Part shown: positions 24,445 to 36,806 of the stretch, piece by piece
How the letters are laid out: each line of letters starts with the position of its first letter
Numbering within the stretch: position 1 is the stretch's first letter
Assembly (NCBI GenBank): GCA_007922195.1
Contig: ML682007.1
Span: 17,034,487 to 17,098,486 of the forward strand
Length of the DNA: 64,000 nucleotides
Source of the DNA: Podocnemis expansa
Taxonomy: Eukaryota; Chordata; Testudines; Podocnemididae
Direction: 5' to 3'
Notes under the pieces: generated by a model
What the model saw: only the letters and a program-made list of their open reading frames with translations
Told to the model about the DNA's origin: nothing
Databases searched by the model: none
Program-made: the position numbers and the translations under genes

Positions 24445-26020
24445 TATCAAAAACCAGAATTCAAAAGGTGCCACTGTACATATTAGAAACCTCCCAAGTG
24501 TATGTGTCATTCCCCCTACTTCTCATTTTGACAACGCCTGAATATATTCCACAGTTCCTAAAACTCCTCCTGCCCTAGCGCAGAAAGGGACTGGTTTTAG
24601 TTATGCACCTCCAGAACATGCATTTTGGAGCTGAGGCAGAGGGCAAGCTGCAACAGTAATTTACACACCATAAACTTTTGTGGGTTTTATTCACCTCGTT
24701 GATCTGGTATTAAACAGCATCACATGGTGGCTGTGTAACTTGGGAGCTACAGCACTGGCTCTTGGCTTGATTCATGCTATATCACCCCTCACGCAAGAGC
24801 TGATCCCCTCCTCTTCCTGCTACGTGGGAATGGGATGCACGTTGGAAGGCAATTGACTGTAGGGGCATGAAAAAGACATGGGCACTGAGTGACCACGAAT
24901 GATTCATTCTTATCAGGTATTTAGATTATAGCAGGACTAAAAATGTGCTTGGTGCTGTACCTAGATGTAACTGCAGATTCACTCTCTTCCCAAAAGGCAA
25001 CAGAGCCAACAATTTAACAAGATGACAAAGGAAGAATCCATTGTCAAATATGCAGCAGGTGAAGTACTTCAAGAGAAGCTCAGCATGGCTTCTTACTGGT
25101 TGGATCTAAGGAGGTTCCTTTCAGGCACACCTGATGAAAACCTTCACTGGCACTTATCTAGCATCCTTCATCAGGTGACCACAAATATTTTACAAATGAG
25201 GATCTAGATTTTTATCCCCAGGTTAAGAAATCTGAGGTGCAGAGAACTGATGTGATTTCTAAAGCCCACATACCTGTTGGCACTTGTTCAAGGTCCTCAA
25301 CAGTTACTCCCCCACATTTAAACCCTTGTCATAAGCTGCCATACCAGAGATGCTATGCAATAACCACAAGAGTCCATGTTTAACTCTTTACCATAACACC
25401 ATGCAGGATTCACACACCCTGAGAGTTCAGCCTTCTAATGCTGTTTACTCATCAGTTTAGGCCACCCTAGAGCCTGACTGTTGACTAGTAAAAACTACAA
25501 AGGGTGCTTCACAGAATATACACAAAATCTCCTCTGATAATCAATAGGCAGAAAACTTGTCCAGTGTTAAAGGGAAAAATCTGTGTAACTGACAAACTGG
25601 GAGGGAAGGGAATTCTCTATGACACATCCTGGTTTTGTGACAAGGGCAAAGGATGATGGTACAGGATGAAACACATGAGATGCAAGGAGCACAGGATCTT
25701 CAGTCAAGGGGATCAGGTTAGGAAACTAACCTCCAGAAATCAAGTGACTCCAAAGCTAGACTGGCTCTGCGAAACACCTCTTCAAAAAAGCCTTTCCGCC
25801 ATAAGAATGTCACAACACTGATAGAAACGACACCATTTCACAAAATGCTCTTGGACTCCAGGAGGAGGAGGAAACTGTGCTGTTGGTTATTTTTGATTTT
25901 CAATTGAAGTCACAGGTGCTTGGCCTGTCCAAGGTAAGCTGCTATAGGATTAAACATGGTCTCTCACACCAACCCTCCCCAGTAGCCCGTTGCTTCCTGA
26001 ATTAGCCCACTGCTTTATGT
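24445..26020. other. gene-free stretch with one inverted repeat
   Basis: CACCTGATGAA at 25128-25138 and TTCATCAGGTG at 25167-25177 form 11-bp perfect inverted arms around a 28-base loop. A weak match to a foldback arm (CCATAAACTTTTGTGGG) is at about 24668-24684. No gene supported. Confidence 0.4.
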
Positions 26021-26200
26021 TAAGACCACAGGAATGGCCTTACTGGGTCAAACCAGTGATCCAGCTACCCTAGAGTGCTATCTTCCGAAAATGGCCAATG
26101 CCAAGTGCTTCAGAAGGAATGAACAGAACAGATATTCATCAAGTGATCCATTCCCTGTCATCCATTCCCAGCTTCTGGCATCAGTTAGCACATGGGCAGT
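26021..26200 (+). repeat. sauropsid interspersed repeat (TACTGGGTCAAACCAGTGAT type)
   Basis: Wording in order: GGAATGGCCTTACTGGGTCA, GTGATCCAGCTACCCTAGAG, AAAATGGCCAATGCCAAGTG, GAATGAACAGAACAGATATT, TCATCAAGTGATCCATTCCC and CCATTCCCAGCTTCTGGCA. I know this as a very common turtle/crocodilian repeat. I cannot say with certainty whether it is a LINE 3' region. Confidence 0.65.
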
Positions 26201-28239
26201 AATACTGTCCTTTGTCACATGGATTCCCCAGCACCAGAGAGCCACTTTGTGCAGCTTAAACAAATCCTTGTCCAACGGTCATTATGGAGTTTATTTCAAA
26301 CAAAGTAAAGGAAAAAAGACACACCATTAATTGTTCAGCCAAAAAGGTTTTCCCAGGACAGCAAATAGTTGGGAACAAACTGTTTTTATATGTCCATGTT
26401 TGGACCTAACTGAATGGCAGACCCCAGAATTTTGTGTCTGCCTTAATTCCCTCCAGAAGATTAAAAATACTAAACCAATATTGTGGAAACTGCAAGCTAA
26501 CATGATTCTTATTAACGTACATGGCATGCTATTGATTTCAGTGGATTGACATCTACAATGAATTTGGCGCTATACTCAAAAGTCAGGAGACTGTGTGAAT
26601 GGGGACTTGAGGTGGGGAATGATGTACTTGGTGGTTTATCTAGAGAGTCAAGTCACAAAACATTGTAATTACACTTAAGTTTTATTAAAAATACCATTCT
26701 AATGAGCCCTAGTGGCCCCAGCAGATGGAAAATGGCTTGCTGTGTTTTGAATGGCACTAAGTAACACCCTAGGGCATTAAATCAGTTCAAGATGTGTTGG
26801 TAGCGTCTGATGTTAAGCATAGAAGAGAAATTCAAAGCAATATAGATTTAACCTACAGACCCTTCTTCTGAGTGACACTTATCAATAGTGCAAGAGAAAG
26901 TAAAGTCCAGAGAAATTTGGTACGGAGGCTGGCTATTATATTAACATGTGATTTTATTAATACCATTATGGCCATGGGGCTTGCATAAGCAAGTTAAAAA
27001 ACATCGGCAACAGTATGTCAACAGGAGGATGCAGAGATACAGCACAGTCAGACACTGCTTTGTCTTTGTTTCTGCAGATGCCATCAAAGGAAAGTAACTT
27101 ACTGTATGCTGGTGAAAAGTAAATTGTAGCATATATGGCAGGAGTAGAGGCCAAGAAGAGGAAACATATGTGAAGAGGCTAGAAGAGAAGCTGTTAACCA
27201 TCTCAAGTCTCTGAGATAGTTGATGGGAATCCCAGTGTCTTAGCAAGTGATTATCCAGGTCAATGTAGGATGAAGAATGCCATCTCAGTAACTCACAACT
27301 ATTTTATTGTTTATTTGTTTACAGTTATATTTGGTGCCTTTGCCATGTGATCTCAGGAAGCTAAGCAAATGATAAACACTAAACCCTGACCGGACATGCC
27401 CACAGAAAGACGGGTAAGCTACCGCCCCTGCTTGTCACCCTTCTCACTCAATGATTTGCTCCTGCATCAATAATCAGAAGAAACCAAAAAGACTTAGCCT
27501 TGCTCTGTGCTCTGAAGACCTCCAACCTATGGCTCACATGGAGTGGCAGGTGGAGATATGGTGCTGGAGAACTTCCACTGAAATGAGACTGCCCAAATGC
27601 CAAGAAGATCTCATCTATTATGACTGGCCAAGATAGGGGACATAAGGAGGGTCTACACTACAACCGGACACATGATCATGGCATCTATAGATATACCCAT
27701 AACTACTCTAGCTAGAAGAAGCATTAATACTATTAAAGCTGCAGCAGCACAGAGTTCAACATGGGTTAGCTACTCAAATCTGAACTCAAGGGTCCCAGGC
27801 AGGCTTGCACAACCTGCTCCTGAGATATGCTTTGCTCAGCAGTTCCAATTCCCATTATTTTCTATGTGAGCGCTGAGGCATAACCTCCCTCAAGATCCAG
27901 TCTTAACCTATGCTGGGTCCTAAACCACGCCACCACATTGAGTTTCACCTGAAATGAGACAGAAACCACCAGCTCCCTTTGTATAAAGCATCAAAGACCT
28001 TGAGTCAAGATCCCTCACCGGAATTACAAGTAACTTAGAAACAGACAAAACTCTGATATGCTCAAAAACAAGTCTACCACCACAACACCCAAATTATCAT
28101 CATCATCTCTCTGAGATGGAGATAAAATGACAGCACTGATGGACCGAGTATGAGCCACAGTCTTCAGACCAGAAAACTCCTGAAGCCATACCCTAGGTAT
28201 AAACCACCCCTTATACACTCTGGAAGCATTCAGATATAG
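26201..28239. other. gene-free stretch, possible MITE at 27650-27870
   Basis: GGAGGGTCTACACTACAACC at 27647-27666 resembles the GTCTACAC termini of the other MITEs here. The opposite end was not located, so it is not listed as an element. No gene supported. Confidence 0.4.
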
Positions 28240-28368
28240 GTATGTCCATTGGCTAGCACCTCTGCTTAACATGCGGAAGGTCCTGGGTTCAATTCCCAGG
28301 GGGTTGGACTCGATGATCTCATGAGGTCCCTTCCAGCCCTATGATTGATTGATTGATTGATTGATTTC
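28240..28368 (+). mobile_element. tRNA-derived SINE with CR1-like 3' tail
   Basis: The head reads TGGCTAGCACCTCTGCTTAA with an A-box-like segment. GGTTCAATTCC at 28285-28295 fits the RNA polymerase III B box GGTTCRANTCC. The body then passes to GGTTGGACTCGATGATCTCA and AGGTCCCTTCCAGCCCTATG, which matches the 3' end of CR1 LINEs, and ends in GATT units (28341-28366). A tRNA head with a CR1 tail implies mobilisation by a CR1-type LINE. This family style is known in turtles and other reptiles. It is not a functional tRNA gene. Confidence 0.8.
28341..28366 (+). repeat. GATT microsatellite at the SINE 3' end
   Basis: About six GATT units, the usual short tandem tail of CR1-mobilised sequences. 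Confidence 0.85.
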
Positions 28369-29033
28369 TAGCCCAGATGGGAGAAAGAACTTCTCAGCAA
28401 GGAACTGTGAACATTTTAGTTTGGTCAGAGATCACCCAGAGCTGGAACTGCAGATATATGACCCTTCTGAATTCCACAAAATCTTCAGATCAGATCAGAA
28501 TCTCTCATGACAATCTACTTGATGGGCCGATTGTGCATATCCAGACTGGATTCAGCATGGTGCAGCAGAACTCTCTGGAGGACAGCTGGTTTCACTCGAC
28601 TTCTGCTATTTGGGGTCAAAAATATTGCAATAATAGCTCCTCAGGCTTCAGAGCCATCAAATATGAAGCCTAACCCTGGATTTGACCTCAAGCCCCAGCC
28701 TAAAGATTAACCTAATCCCAACAGCATCTCTAATATTTATAGAGCAGCTCTGAGAGGCAACACCGCAAAGCACTTTACAGGAAAAGAGAGAAAGCCATAA
28801 CCTCAAACTGAACTGACAGTGAAGTTAAAGTCAGAAGAAAGGAGCCAAGATTAAAAGGACATTTACATGTAAAGGATAAATATATACATCAGGCAGCCCT
28901 TAGGAGAGGCTACCAAAATTTATCTTCCAAACAAAATCATACCATTCCACTCATAGCTCAAAAATGCATGTCTGCAGGACTCAGAACCTATACTCTGTTG
29001 AAATGGTAACTTCAGATCTCCTGATGGCTTCTC
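28369..29033. other. gene-free stretch, nothing recognised
   Basis: AGCACTTTACAGGAAAAGAG near 28770 resembles the AAGCGCTTTACA wording of an old repeat. Two overlapping frames near 28377-28710 look like chance. Confidence 0.4.
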
Positions 29034-29036
29034 TAT

Positions 29037-29501
29037 GGCTATGTCTACACCTAAGAAAGCTAGTTTGAACTAAATTCAAATTAATTAGTGAGAACAAATT
29101 TTAATTAATTTAAACTAACTTAGTTCGAACTAGCATGTCCACACTGAAAACCTAAATTGAACTAGCATGTCTATGCACAGGACTTGCTAGTTTGTCTTAG
29201 GAGGGAAGCACCATCCCTCCACTCAATCCCATAAAAAGAGGAAGGCACTTCCTCCCTGGTGCCACGTACACTGGAGGAAGACGGTCGAACCGTGTTTAAT
29301 TTGAACTAATAGCTTGAACTAGCACAACTCCATTCGGTTAGTTTGAACTAAAAGTAGGTTTTACAAGTTCAAACTAAGCTTTCCTTAATTTGAGTTAAGG
29401 ACTTCCTTAGTTCAAACTAATGAAAGCCAGTGTGGCCACGCACTAATTTAGTTTGAATTAAGCCTCATTAATTCAAACTACATGGCAAGGTAGACATAGC
29501 C
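29037..29501. mobile_element. MITE with 12-bp terminal inverted repeats and TAT duplication
   Basis: The termini GGCTATGTCTAC and GTAGACATAGCC are perfect inverted repeats, flanked by TAT at 29034-29036 and 29502-29504. The interior is rich in TAGTTTGAACTAA and its complement in both orientations, so much of it can fold back. A 3-bp duplication fits the PIF/Harbinger superfamily, but TAT is not its usual TWA target, so the superfamily is uncertain. Length 465 bp, non-coding. Confidence 0.8.
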
Positions 29502-29504
29502 TAT

Positions 29505-29992
29505 AAGATTAGTGGGCATTTCTTAAGCAATAAGATGCAAATGGACAAGTTAGCCAACTTCAAATTGACCATGGCCAACTGGAGTAGGTGCACTAAGCAC
29601 CTGCAAAATTTCAAGGGGTTTCTCCTTTTTCCTCAAGGTGCAAGGGAGCTAGAAATCACAAGGGACTAACCTATCTCCAAGGCACCTTACAGAAGTGCCT
29701 TCTCCCATTAAAAGAAGACTAGATGGTCAATACTACTGAAGCATCACCAAATCACAAAACAGTATATACTACTTGTAATGCAAGAATTGGATACCAAAAT
29801 GGATTCCAAATTGGGAAGCAAAACAAGAGCTGTTTTGCTTTATTTTATTTTTTCCCCTCTCCCAAGCTTGAAGCATGATTCTGTGAATATCACCTTTTAC
29901 ATACCACCACCAAGAAGAAGGCAATTAAGTCCCCATTGGGGCTGGTCTTAAGGGAGATTGGCAAGGATTCGGCTCTCTGTACCACAATATAT
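29505..29992. other. gene-free stretch, nothing recognised
   Basis: No gene or repeat named. Confidence 0.4.
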
Positions 29993-30209
29993 TAGGAGTG
30001 GCCAAATTTACTGACCCCCAGAGACCTCCCTCCCTGCTAGGCAGAATGCTCAAGCCCCCCGACCCTGCCACAGGACAGAAGCTCTGAGTTCCCCACTCCA
30101 GCCTGGGAAATGGAGAATGGGCAGCGGGGGCAGCATAAGGAGCTCTGCAAACTGCACATTTACTGTAAAAGCCACATGTGACTTACCAATCACAGTTTGA
30201 CCACTCCTG
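29993..30209. mobile_element. hAT-type miniature element, 7 of 8 target duplication
   Basis: The left end TAGGAGTGGCCAAATTTAC and right end CACAGTTTGACCACTCCTG are inverted. Flanks CAATATAT (29985-29992) and CAGTATAT (30210-30217) differ at one base. The interior has GCCACATGTGACTTACC near the right end, matching GCCACACGTGGCTCTTG of the element at 16101, so both belong to one family. Confidence 0.75.
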
Positions 30210-33200
30210 CAGTATATGAATCCTTTCTACGTTACAGTCAGCTTGAGTTAATTGCATTAACTAGCTTGTTTTTCATTGATACCTTGAACTGCACTCTTCT
30301 TTAAAAGTATGTTTTGCTGTCCTGTTTGGGTTCAAGGCTGAGCTCCCTGTGCTATAAGGAAACAAAGAAAAAAAAAAAGCCACCCCGACACAAACATTTC
30401 TATCAGAGTACAGAATGAAACAGTACTTAGTGGATAACGTATGGAATATAATTTATTCAATTAATTTTGTGCTTCTTTTCCCAGAAGAACCACAAGTAGC
30501 TTGTGATTTTCTCAAATGTATTCACTCTGAGACAATGTCCCAGAGAATTCTGGCAAATAGTCATATTTAATGGATTCAGAATTTAGTTTCCATGCATATT
30601 CTCTGTTTGCTGGGGAGCTCAGTGAAACAGCTGTGTATTGCAAGCAAAAAGCGGGCACAAGTGCAGGCAAAGTGAATGCACTGAGAACTGTGGAAAAAAA
30701 AATTGGGGGGGGTTTGTCACACAACTTGTACCCCAATCTAGCTTTAAACTCCTGCAGGTGAAAACTAGAGAACAAATGACATTTAGGGGTTTGCTGCTGA
30801 TTTCCTACAAGATGTTCACAAGTGCCATGATTAAACTGGGCTTACACGGCATGTTCTCAAGTGCGTTGTACGAGCAATCCTGTATTGCCAGGAACAGCAG
30901 GATGACTTACTCTTTCCCCTCAAAGGGCCCGAGTGTGAGACTCTCACTCACGGAGAAGTACTTTATTCTACCAGCTGCCCCACTGACTTCATTGGGCCCA
31001 TTCAACATGAGTCAGAATCTCAAAATCTGGCCCTAACTTCTCTGACTCTTAATTTAGGGGTGGTAGAGAGACTTAGTCAAAATATCTAAAAGCCCTGAAT
31101 AGTTACTACCAACTGCAACAGAAAATTTAGCAAAAGCAAAGCAAATCTGGCCCTGTTAGCCCTTCCCTGCCAATGTTTTGGCTGTGGGTAGTTTTCAAGT
31201 TCCTTTCTTGTCACTCTAAATCAGATGATTCACGCTGGCAACATGTTGTATCGCTTAGCCAGTAACGCAGCCTAATAAAACCCTGCTTATAACCATTTTC
31301 CTTAAAGAACCAGAAGAATTTGTTCCTCTCAGAATCAAACCTGTGTTCTTAATAAAGTCAGATTGAATAAAACAAGCCCTGTGAAGTAAAGAGACTAATT
31401 TAACAGTTCGCTGATGAAAATCTGTGGCTAGCTTTCTCTCCTCCCTTCTCCATTCCCTCTTTCTCTTCCCTCCTCCCCCCGCTCCCCAACCTTGCATGAG
31501 AACAGATGGTTTAACACAAAGTTTTGAATGCAAACTTAATTAAAAAAAATCCATTCCTCTTAAAATCCTTGGGCTAAGACTTTAAAAGTTCCCTGCTAAA
31601 AGGAATGCCAATGCTCTTATTTTGAGCTCTGTCATAAGGAAACAGACTCATTAATGTTCCATAATTACTGAAGGAGAGTGATGGTCTGGGATTAGCCCTT
31701 GAATTGAGCACGGCAGGCTCCCTTGGCAGCCAGACGTCAGGGTGGAATTTCAAAACCTCCATTTTGTTCCATTTTCTCCATCCTATTAATTGGGGCCTGG
31801 AAGCAGGTACAGTCACCTCCACAGTGATGTTTCTATCCCAGAGGAAGGGGGAACGATTCAGACGTCCAAAGCATCCTACAATAACAATAACCATTTACTG
31901 CACATTTATGTCAGGGCTTTTCATTCCAAAGAACTCAAAAATAAACAGATGCTTCATCCCCTGCTGGAATGCAACCACTCCTGGGATGGACTGCAGTCGC
32001 TTTACAGCAACAGCAACGTTTCTGAAGAGTTTAGGACAAGAAATGAAGAACACCCCTATATTATTTGTTTCCAGTTCAGACATATAGGAAGGCATATCCC
32101 TGCCCCAATGAGCTTGTAATCTAAAATAAATCCAATTTAAATTAGTGTGGGAGGTTTTGATAAGTGGAATGCAATTATCCAAGTTGGAATTTGGCAGGAC
32201 ATTGGAGCTAACACCTTCATGCCTACAGCAAGTACCATGGCTCCTTTAACAACCACCACAAGTGGCCAAGAGAGGCTTTCGTTTCACATCTCATCCTAAA
32301 CAAAACCATGCTAGCAGCCCCGTGCCTACCAGCACTATGATGGTTCAGTATGGTGTCAAAAGGAACAGTGCCGCCACTAAACCAAAAGTTTCCCTTCATG
32401 CAACATGTGGATGTTGCTTAGTATTTTCCCCTACTGTTGGCCTGGCCCATCCCAACTCTGTTTACTGGTATTTGTAAGAGCTGAGAAGATTAAAATGGCC
32501 AGTTTGGGTGGCTTCAGGCTCCAACATGAGTTCAGATTGTTTGTAGACTGTTTTAGTGGGGTCACTAATGTACCTTCAGAATCATGTTATCCTTCACAAG
32601 TAGCTGAAAACACCAACAAGTCAGAGTGAATCTTGAAAAGGAATCTGATTTGTTTTCAGTCAGCGGAGTAACAGACTCCTAACAGTCATTCTTCCTGGCC
32701 CATCTTGTCATATCTGGAAGCACAAGAAACAATGCCATGGTGTCCTGAAAGGAACATGGCGCTGTTCCACAATTCATATGCTTGATAGAACAGTCATTAG
32801 TAATATCTAATAGCTTATATCTGACTAGGATGGGCCTATAGTTAAAAGCCAGCTTGCAATTTTACACCCTTACATTTTGCAATGCAGAACCAATTAAGTG
32901 TCATTAACTGCAGATACAAACTACTTAACACCACCTACAAATCAACTAGGTGTCTAAACATTATCATTTACACCAACGCGTCATAGTGTCCCCAGTCAGC
33001 TACGGATACAAAAGTACAGGTGCAAAACCAAGTCCAGTCCAAAGGAAAAAAAAAAACAAACAACAGGGGTATCATGTGAATTGCTCAAAAAGTAGCATAT
33101 ATACAGCTAAGTGCATCAGTAACACATTATTTGAGTACGTACTCATCAATGATTGTTGGAATTTAGCTAGTTTACCTTGGTTGCTTGAGTAGACTATCCA

Positions 33201-33400
33201 TCTATTTTAAAGAGACTAAAAATATCCTGGTGATGATGGGTCTTTAAATAGTCTTTAAACAAAAAAACCCTTTTTACACTACAGCTCAGATGTGGCTGCT
33301 GTTGTAGATGATATTTTAAAGGCATCAGGGTCCATGACAATGCCTGTGGGTGATAACATCTAGCTGGCAATTTTCACTTCTTCACTGCATCCTAGAGTGT
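30210..33400. other. gene-free stretch with old repeat relics
   Basis: Relics seen: CCCCACTGACTTCATTGGGC near 30978-30997, and at 31955-32125 a block ending GCCCCAATGAGCTTGTAATC, the same vocabulary as 19955-20105. Short frames of up to 132 codons lack recognisable domains. Confidence 0.4.
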
Positions 33401-33417
33401 TAAAAAAAAAAAAACAC

Positions 33418-33515
33418 ACACAACAAGGGGTCCTGTGACACCTTAAAGACTAACAAATTTATTTGAGCATAAGCTTCTGTGGACTAGAACCCACTTAATC
33501 AGGTGCATGAAATAT
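33418..33515 (+). repeat. foldback repeat, left arm only
   Basis: AACAAGGGGTCCTGTGACAC, CTTAAAGACTAACAAATTTA, TTTGAGCATAAGCTTCTGTG and CTAGAACCCACTTAATCAGG are the arm in its common form. The facing arm is missing. Confidence 0.7.
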
Positions 33516-35077
33516 CACTGCACAGTGGTAGTCCGCAGGTCTGAGGATGAAAAATAGCTGAGAACAAAGTGCTCGGATAAAACCCTTGCAGGCACAAAAA
33601 ACTGCAACAAGTGCTGATGAGGAGAGTAGACCAGGACAAATCTCAGAAGTTCTGTTACACAGATGTCTGGGATCTTTTTTCCTCACTTCTGAGTTACTTC
33701 TCGTGAAGAATTCAGAACTTAAAATGACTCTCAGTCAAACCCCCAGCACTATAAACCAGCCCCAGATTTACCTGAAACTAACCCCAGATTCACTTAGGAC
33801 ATTCACAACCTTTCAGCCAACATGGCCTTATTTGCACGGTTGTAACAAAACTAAAATAGGCTGTATTTCATGGGACTGAATGCTTCAAAGGAGAAGTTTC
33901 TCACAGTTCAATTAAGCACAATGAACTAAGCATCTCCAGCCAAGGCATCTAGAAGAAACAGAGAATGGCAAGATACTATGTGGCAGTAGAAAGTCTCCAT
34001 CTCGGCAGTGTCACAGAGGACATAGTCACTGTGTGCCCTCACTAACATTACCAGCCCTATATCACATTTTATTCTCTTAAACCACCTCATCACAAGTTTT
34101 TCAAAACCACGAAGTTGAACAAAAATTCCTCTCTACCTTGGTTCTGAATTTTTTGTAGTCCTACCTCAAATATCGGCCTGGCTAGGGCGATAACTATCTC
34201 ACAACATTTGCAAATGGGCTAAGTTTTCTCTACACAACAGTCATGATCAGCTCCTTTCATGGAATTGCAATGATGGAGAATTACAGCTGTGTGGTTTACT
34301 AATATAGACACAGCTCACGTGTTTTGATGTAGGCCATGTGCAGCAGTCTCTGCTACTCAACACAGTGTTTAATGCAAAAATGCATTAATGCAATGCAAAA
34401 TTAGAGTTAAGTGGGTACAAAACATGAGCAGCCAAATTTAGAGGTTCTTTTATGCCTATTTGCCATTTCTAGTAGCATGGCACTAACTAACGGTTATTCA
34501 ATTCTCTTTAAAACTTTTTAAGGTATTTTCATTAATAATCAAAGGTCACAGAAATGAAGTTCTTCCTTTTAAATAAACACTTTCTAGACTGTTGGTAGGT
34601 ATTAAGGAAATGGGTAAATCAGTTAAAACAACATAAGAACTGACATGAACCTTCATCCAAAACTAAAGATCCCCCTAGAGGTTTGGTCTGAACCACAAAA
34701 TTGAGGTCTCTACCACGATCCCTGAGGTTTTTCCAGCTCTAGGTCTTTGTCTTACCCATAATAGAAATAGGGTACGTCTGTAAAATTTGGAGCCTTGCGC
34801 TGATTACAAAACCCCTATATGCTACAACATGCAGAGAGCTGTATACATGATGTTTTGTATTGGGGTCACTTTTATGCAAAAACTGCATTCAATTGCTTCT
34901 TTGGGTTTTAAAAAAAAATTTGGGTAACCTTTATTCCCCATGACTGCTCATGCCTGTTGTTTCTCTCTGTACTTCCCAGTTTGGACAAGAAGTATCAAAA
35001 TACCCTGAAAAATGACATTTTTTCCCCCCTCACATTTTCAGCCCAGATAGAAGTAGGAAATATTGGCAAAGCCCTGA
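33516..35077. other. gene-free stretch, nothing recognised
   Basis: AT-rich, with no credible gene, RNA or mobile element. Confidence 0.4.
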
Positions 35078-35325
35078 AAATACACAGATATCCTCAGATA
35101 CCTGCATCCACAGATATCCACAGACCATCTCTTGTGGATGCAGATCAGATACAGGTCCACATATTTTTATCTAGGCAGAGCTAGAGCCCAGCAAATATGT
35201 GGATATCCTCATCATACGTGCATCCATGTATACAATGCGCATATCTGTGGACCATTTCTTGTGGATGCCGATCAGATGTGGATTCACATATTTGTATCTG
35301 TGCAGGGCTCTAAACATTGGAAGTC
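35078..35325 (+). repeat. two tandem copies of a GGATATCC/GGATGCAGATC repeat
   Basis: Copy 1 (about 35078-35195) and copy 2 (about 35196-35325) share, in order, a GATATCCTC stretch, a GTGGACCAT or ACAGACCAT element, TCTTGTGGATGC, GATCAGAT, CACATATTTxTATCT and GCAGxGCT. This is a known style of reptile repeat built on GGATATCCGCGGATCC wording, but I assign no name. Confidence 0.55.
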
Positions 35326-36490
35326 CCATATGAAGCTCCAGTGTTGCAGTCTCAGGAGCTTGGCATAAGCATCCAGGCTTCGAGATTCATACTCAAACCT
35401 CCAGATCAGCTAAGGGTAGCTACCGCTACTTAGGTCTATTGTGCCCCTAAAATGCAGTTTGAGACAATCATTTAGAAAAATAAATCACAGTCAGTTTTGA
35501 TTCTCTGCTTTCTGATTTAGAAAAGCTAATTCTATGTAGCACTAACATTACTGATAAATGGCACTGCGACAAAACTGAAGAATACTGAACTATAAAATTG
35601 TGCAGTTATTTTGGGATCCAGATTCTGGCCAGACCTTACAGGCAAGGAAAGTTCCCGATGTCCTGTGTAGGGCCCACATAAGGACCAAGCAGAATTCCAG
35701 CCCCCATACTTGGACACACAGGACGCTATGGCTTCATACCCCTCATGCCTCCTCCAGTGGATCTGGCTCACTCTGTAGGAAAGACAGGAATTTACACATT
35801 GTAAAGGGATGCAGTCACTGGCAATCTGCTTCTGCACTTCCAGGAACTATCAGACAGAAAGTGCCTCTCACTGCTTTCTCCGGGACAATATGGCCCTGAG
35901 GCCTGAACCCCTAAACAGATAACATTTACATACTAACATTTCAAAAATGTAAGTGACTCCTAAAAGCTTTAGTGCATGGTTAAGTTTTGCACCTGTACAT
36001 TTTCACACACCCAGAAAATTGGGCCAGTTGCACAAAATAGATCTATGCAACTTGAGCAGCTAAGCATTTGCAATAGCAGGCTGAAAAATTCTGAGTTTTT
36101 GCATCTACAAGAAGTGGAACTAAAAAACACATGAATGTAAAAACCTGGAGTGTGCAAAATAGGTCTTGCATGCATAGACACTAATCTGACTTCGAAAGAA
36201 ACTTCAGTAATTTTTGACTTTTTTGTGGAAGCTTAAATTCTTGATAGCAGCACCACAATACAGTTCAATGTTGTGCCTCAACTTAACTCTTGATACGTCT
36301 TCCCAGCAAATTAGCTATTTCCTCAAAAGCTACTGTTTATACAGTTGCAAGAGGATCTGGATCTGGAAACAAGCAATGTTAGCTGGATGGAAAATCTTTG
36401 CATCGGTCTTGGGTGTATTCAGTTTCCTGATCTCCACAGTATTTTTCAGTCATGGTCAGCCTGTAATTTTGGGGCACTCTTGGAAATGAT
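35326..36490. other. gene-free stretch, nothing recognised
   Basis: No gene or named repeat. Confidence 0.4.
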
Positions 36491-36806
36491 CAGTGCCAGA
36501 TTTAGGCACAAGCCAAGTAATCCATGGCTTGCGTTTTGAGAGGCCTCTAAATATGTCAGAGATAACTAAGACAATTTATCATAAAGTATTTGATAATGCA
36601 AATAAGTCTTTTTTTCAAGATGTATGTTTTATTTAGTTTTTCATTCCATCTTTTCCTATGTATGTTTGCAAAAATACCAATTTATCATTTTTCATTACCT
36701 TTTTCTGTTATGATGTAATTCACTTTTTTCTCTTTATTTTTTATGGTATGGGGCCTCTGAATCTTGTCATAGTTTAGGGCTTCAGCATGTCTTAATCCAA
36801 CCCTAG
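36491..36806. mobile_element. hAT-like AT-rich non-autonomous element
   Basis: The left end CAGTGCCAGATTTAGG is roughly inverted relative to the right end, whose complement is CTAGGGTTGGATTAAG. GGGGCCTCTGAATCTTGTCA and TAGTTTAGGGCTTCAGC near the right end recall a common vertebrate element with CAGTGCCGGATTA termini. No clear target duplication. Moderate confidence. Confidence 0.45.

Noticed and set aside
25128..25177. 11-bp inverted repeat as a possible structured RNA
   Set aside because: The arms are short and the loop long, with no other supporting feature; such pairs are expected by chance in 64 kb.
28245..28305. Possible tRNA gene with a B box
   Set aside because: The B box is followed by a CR1-like tail and GATT repeats and the tRNA arms do not close, so it is a SINE.
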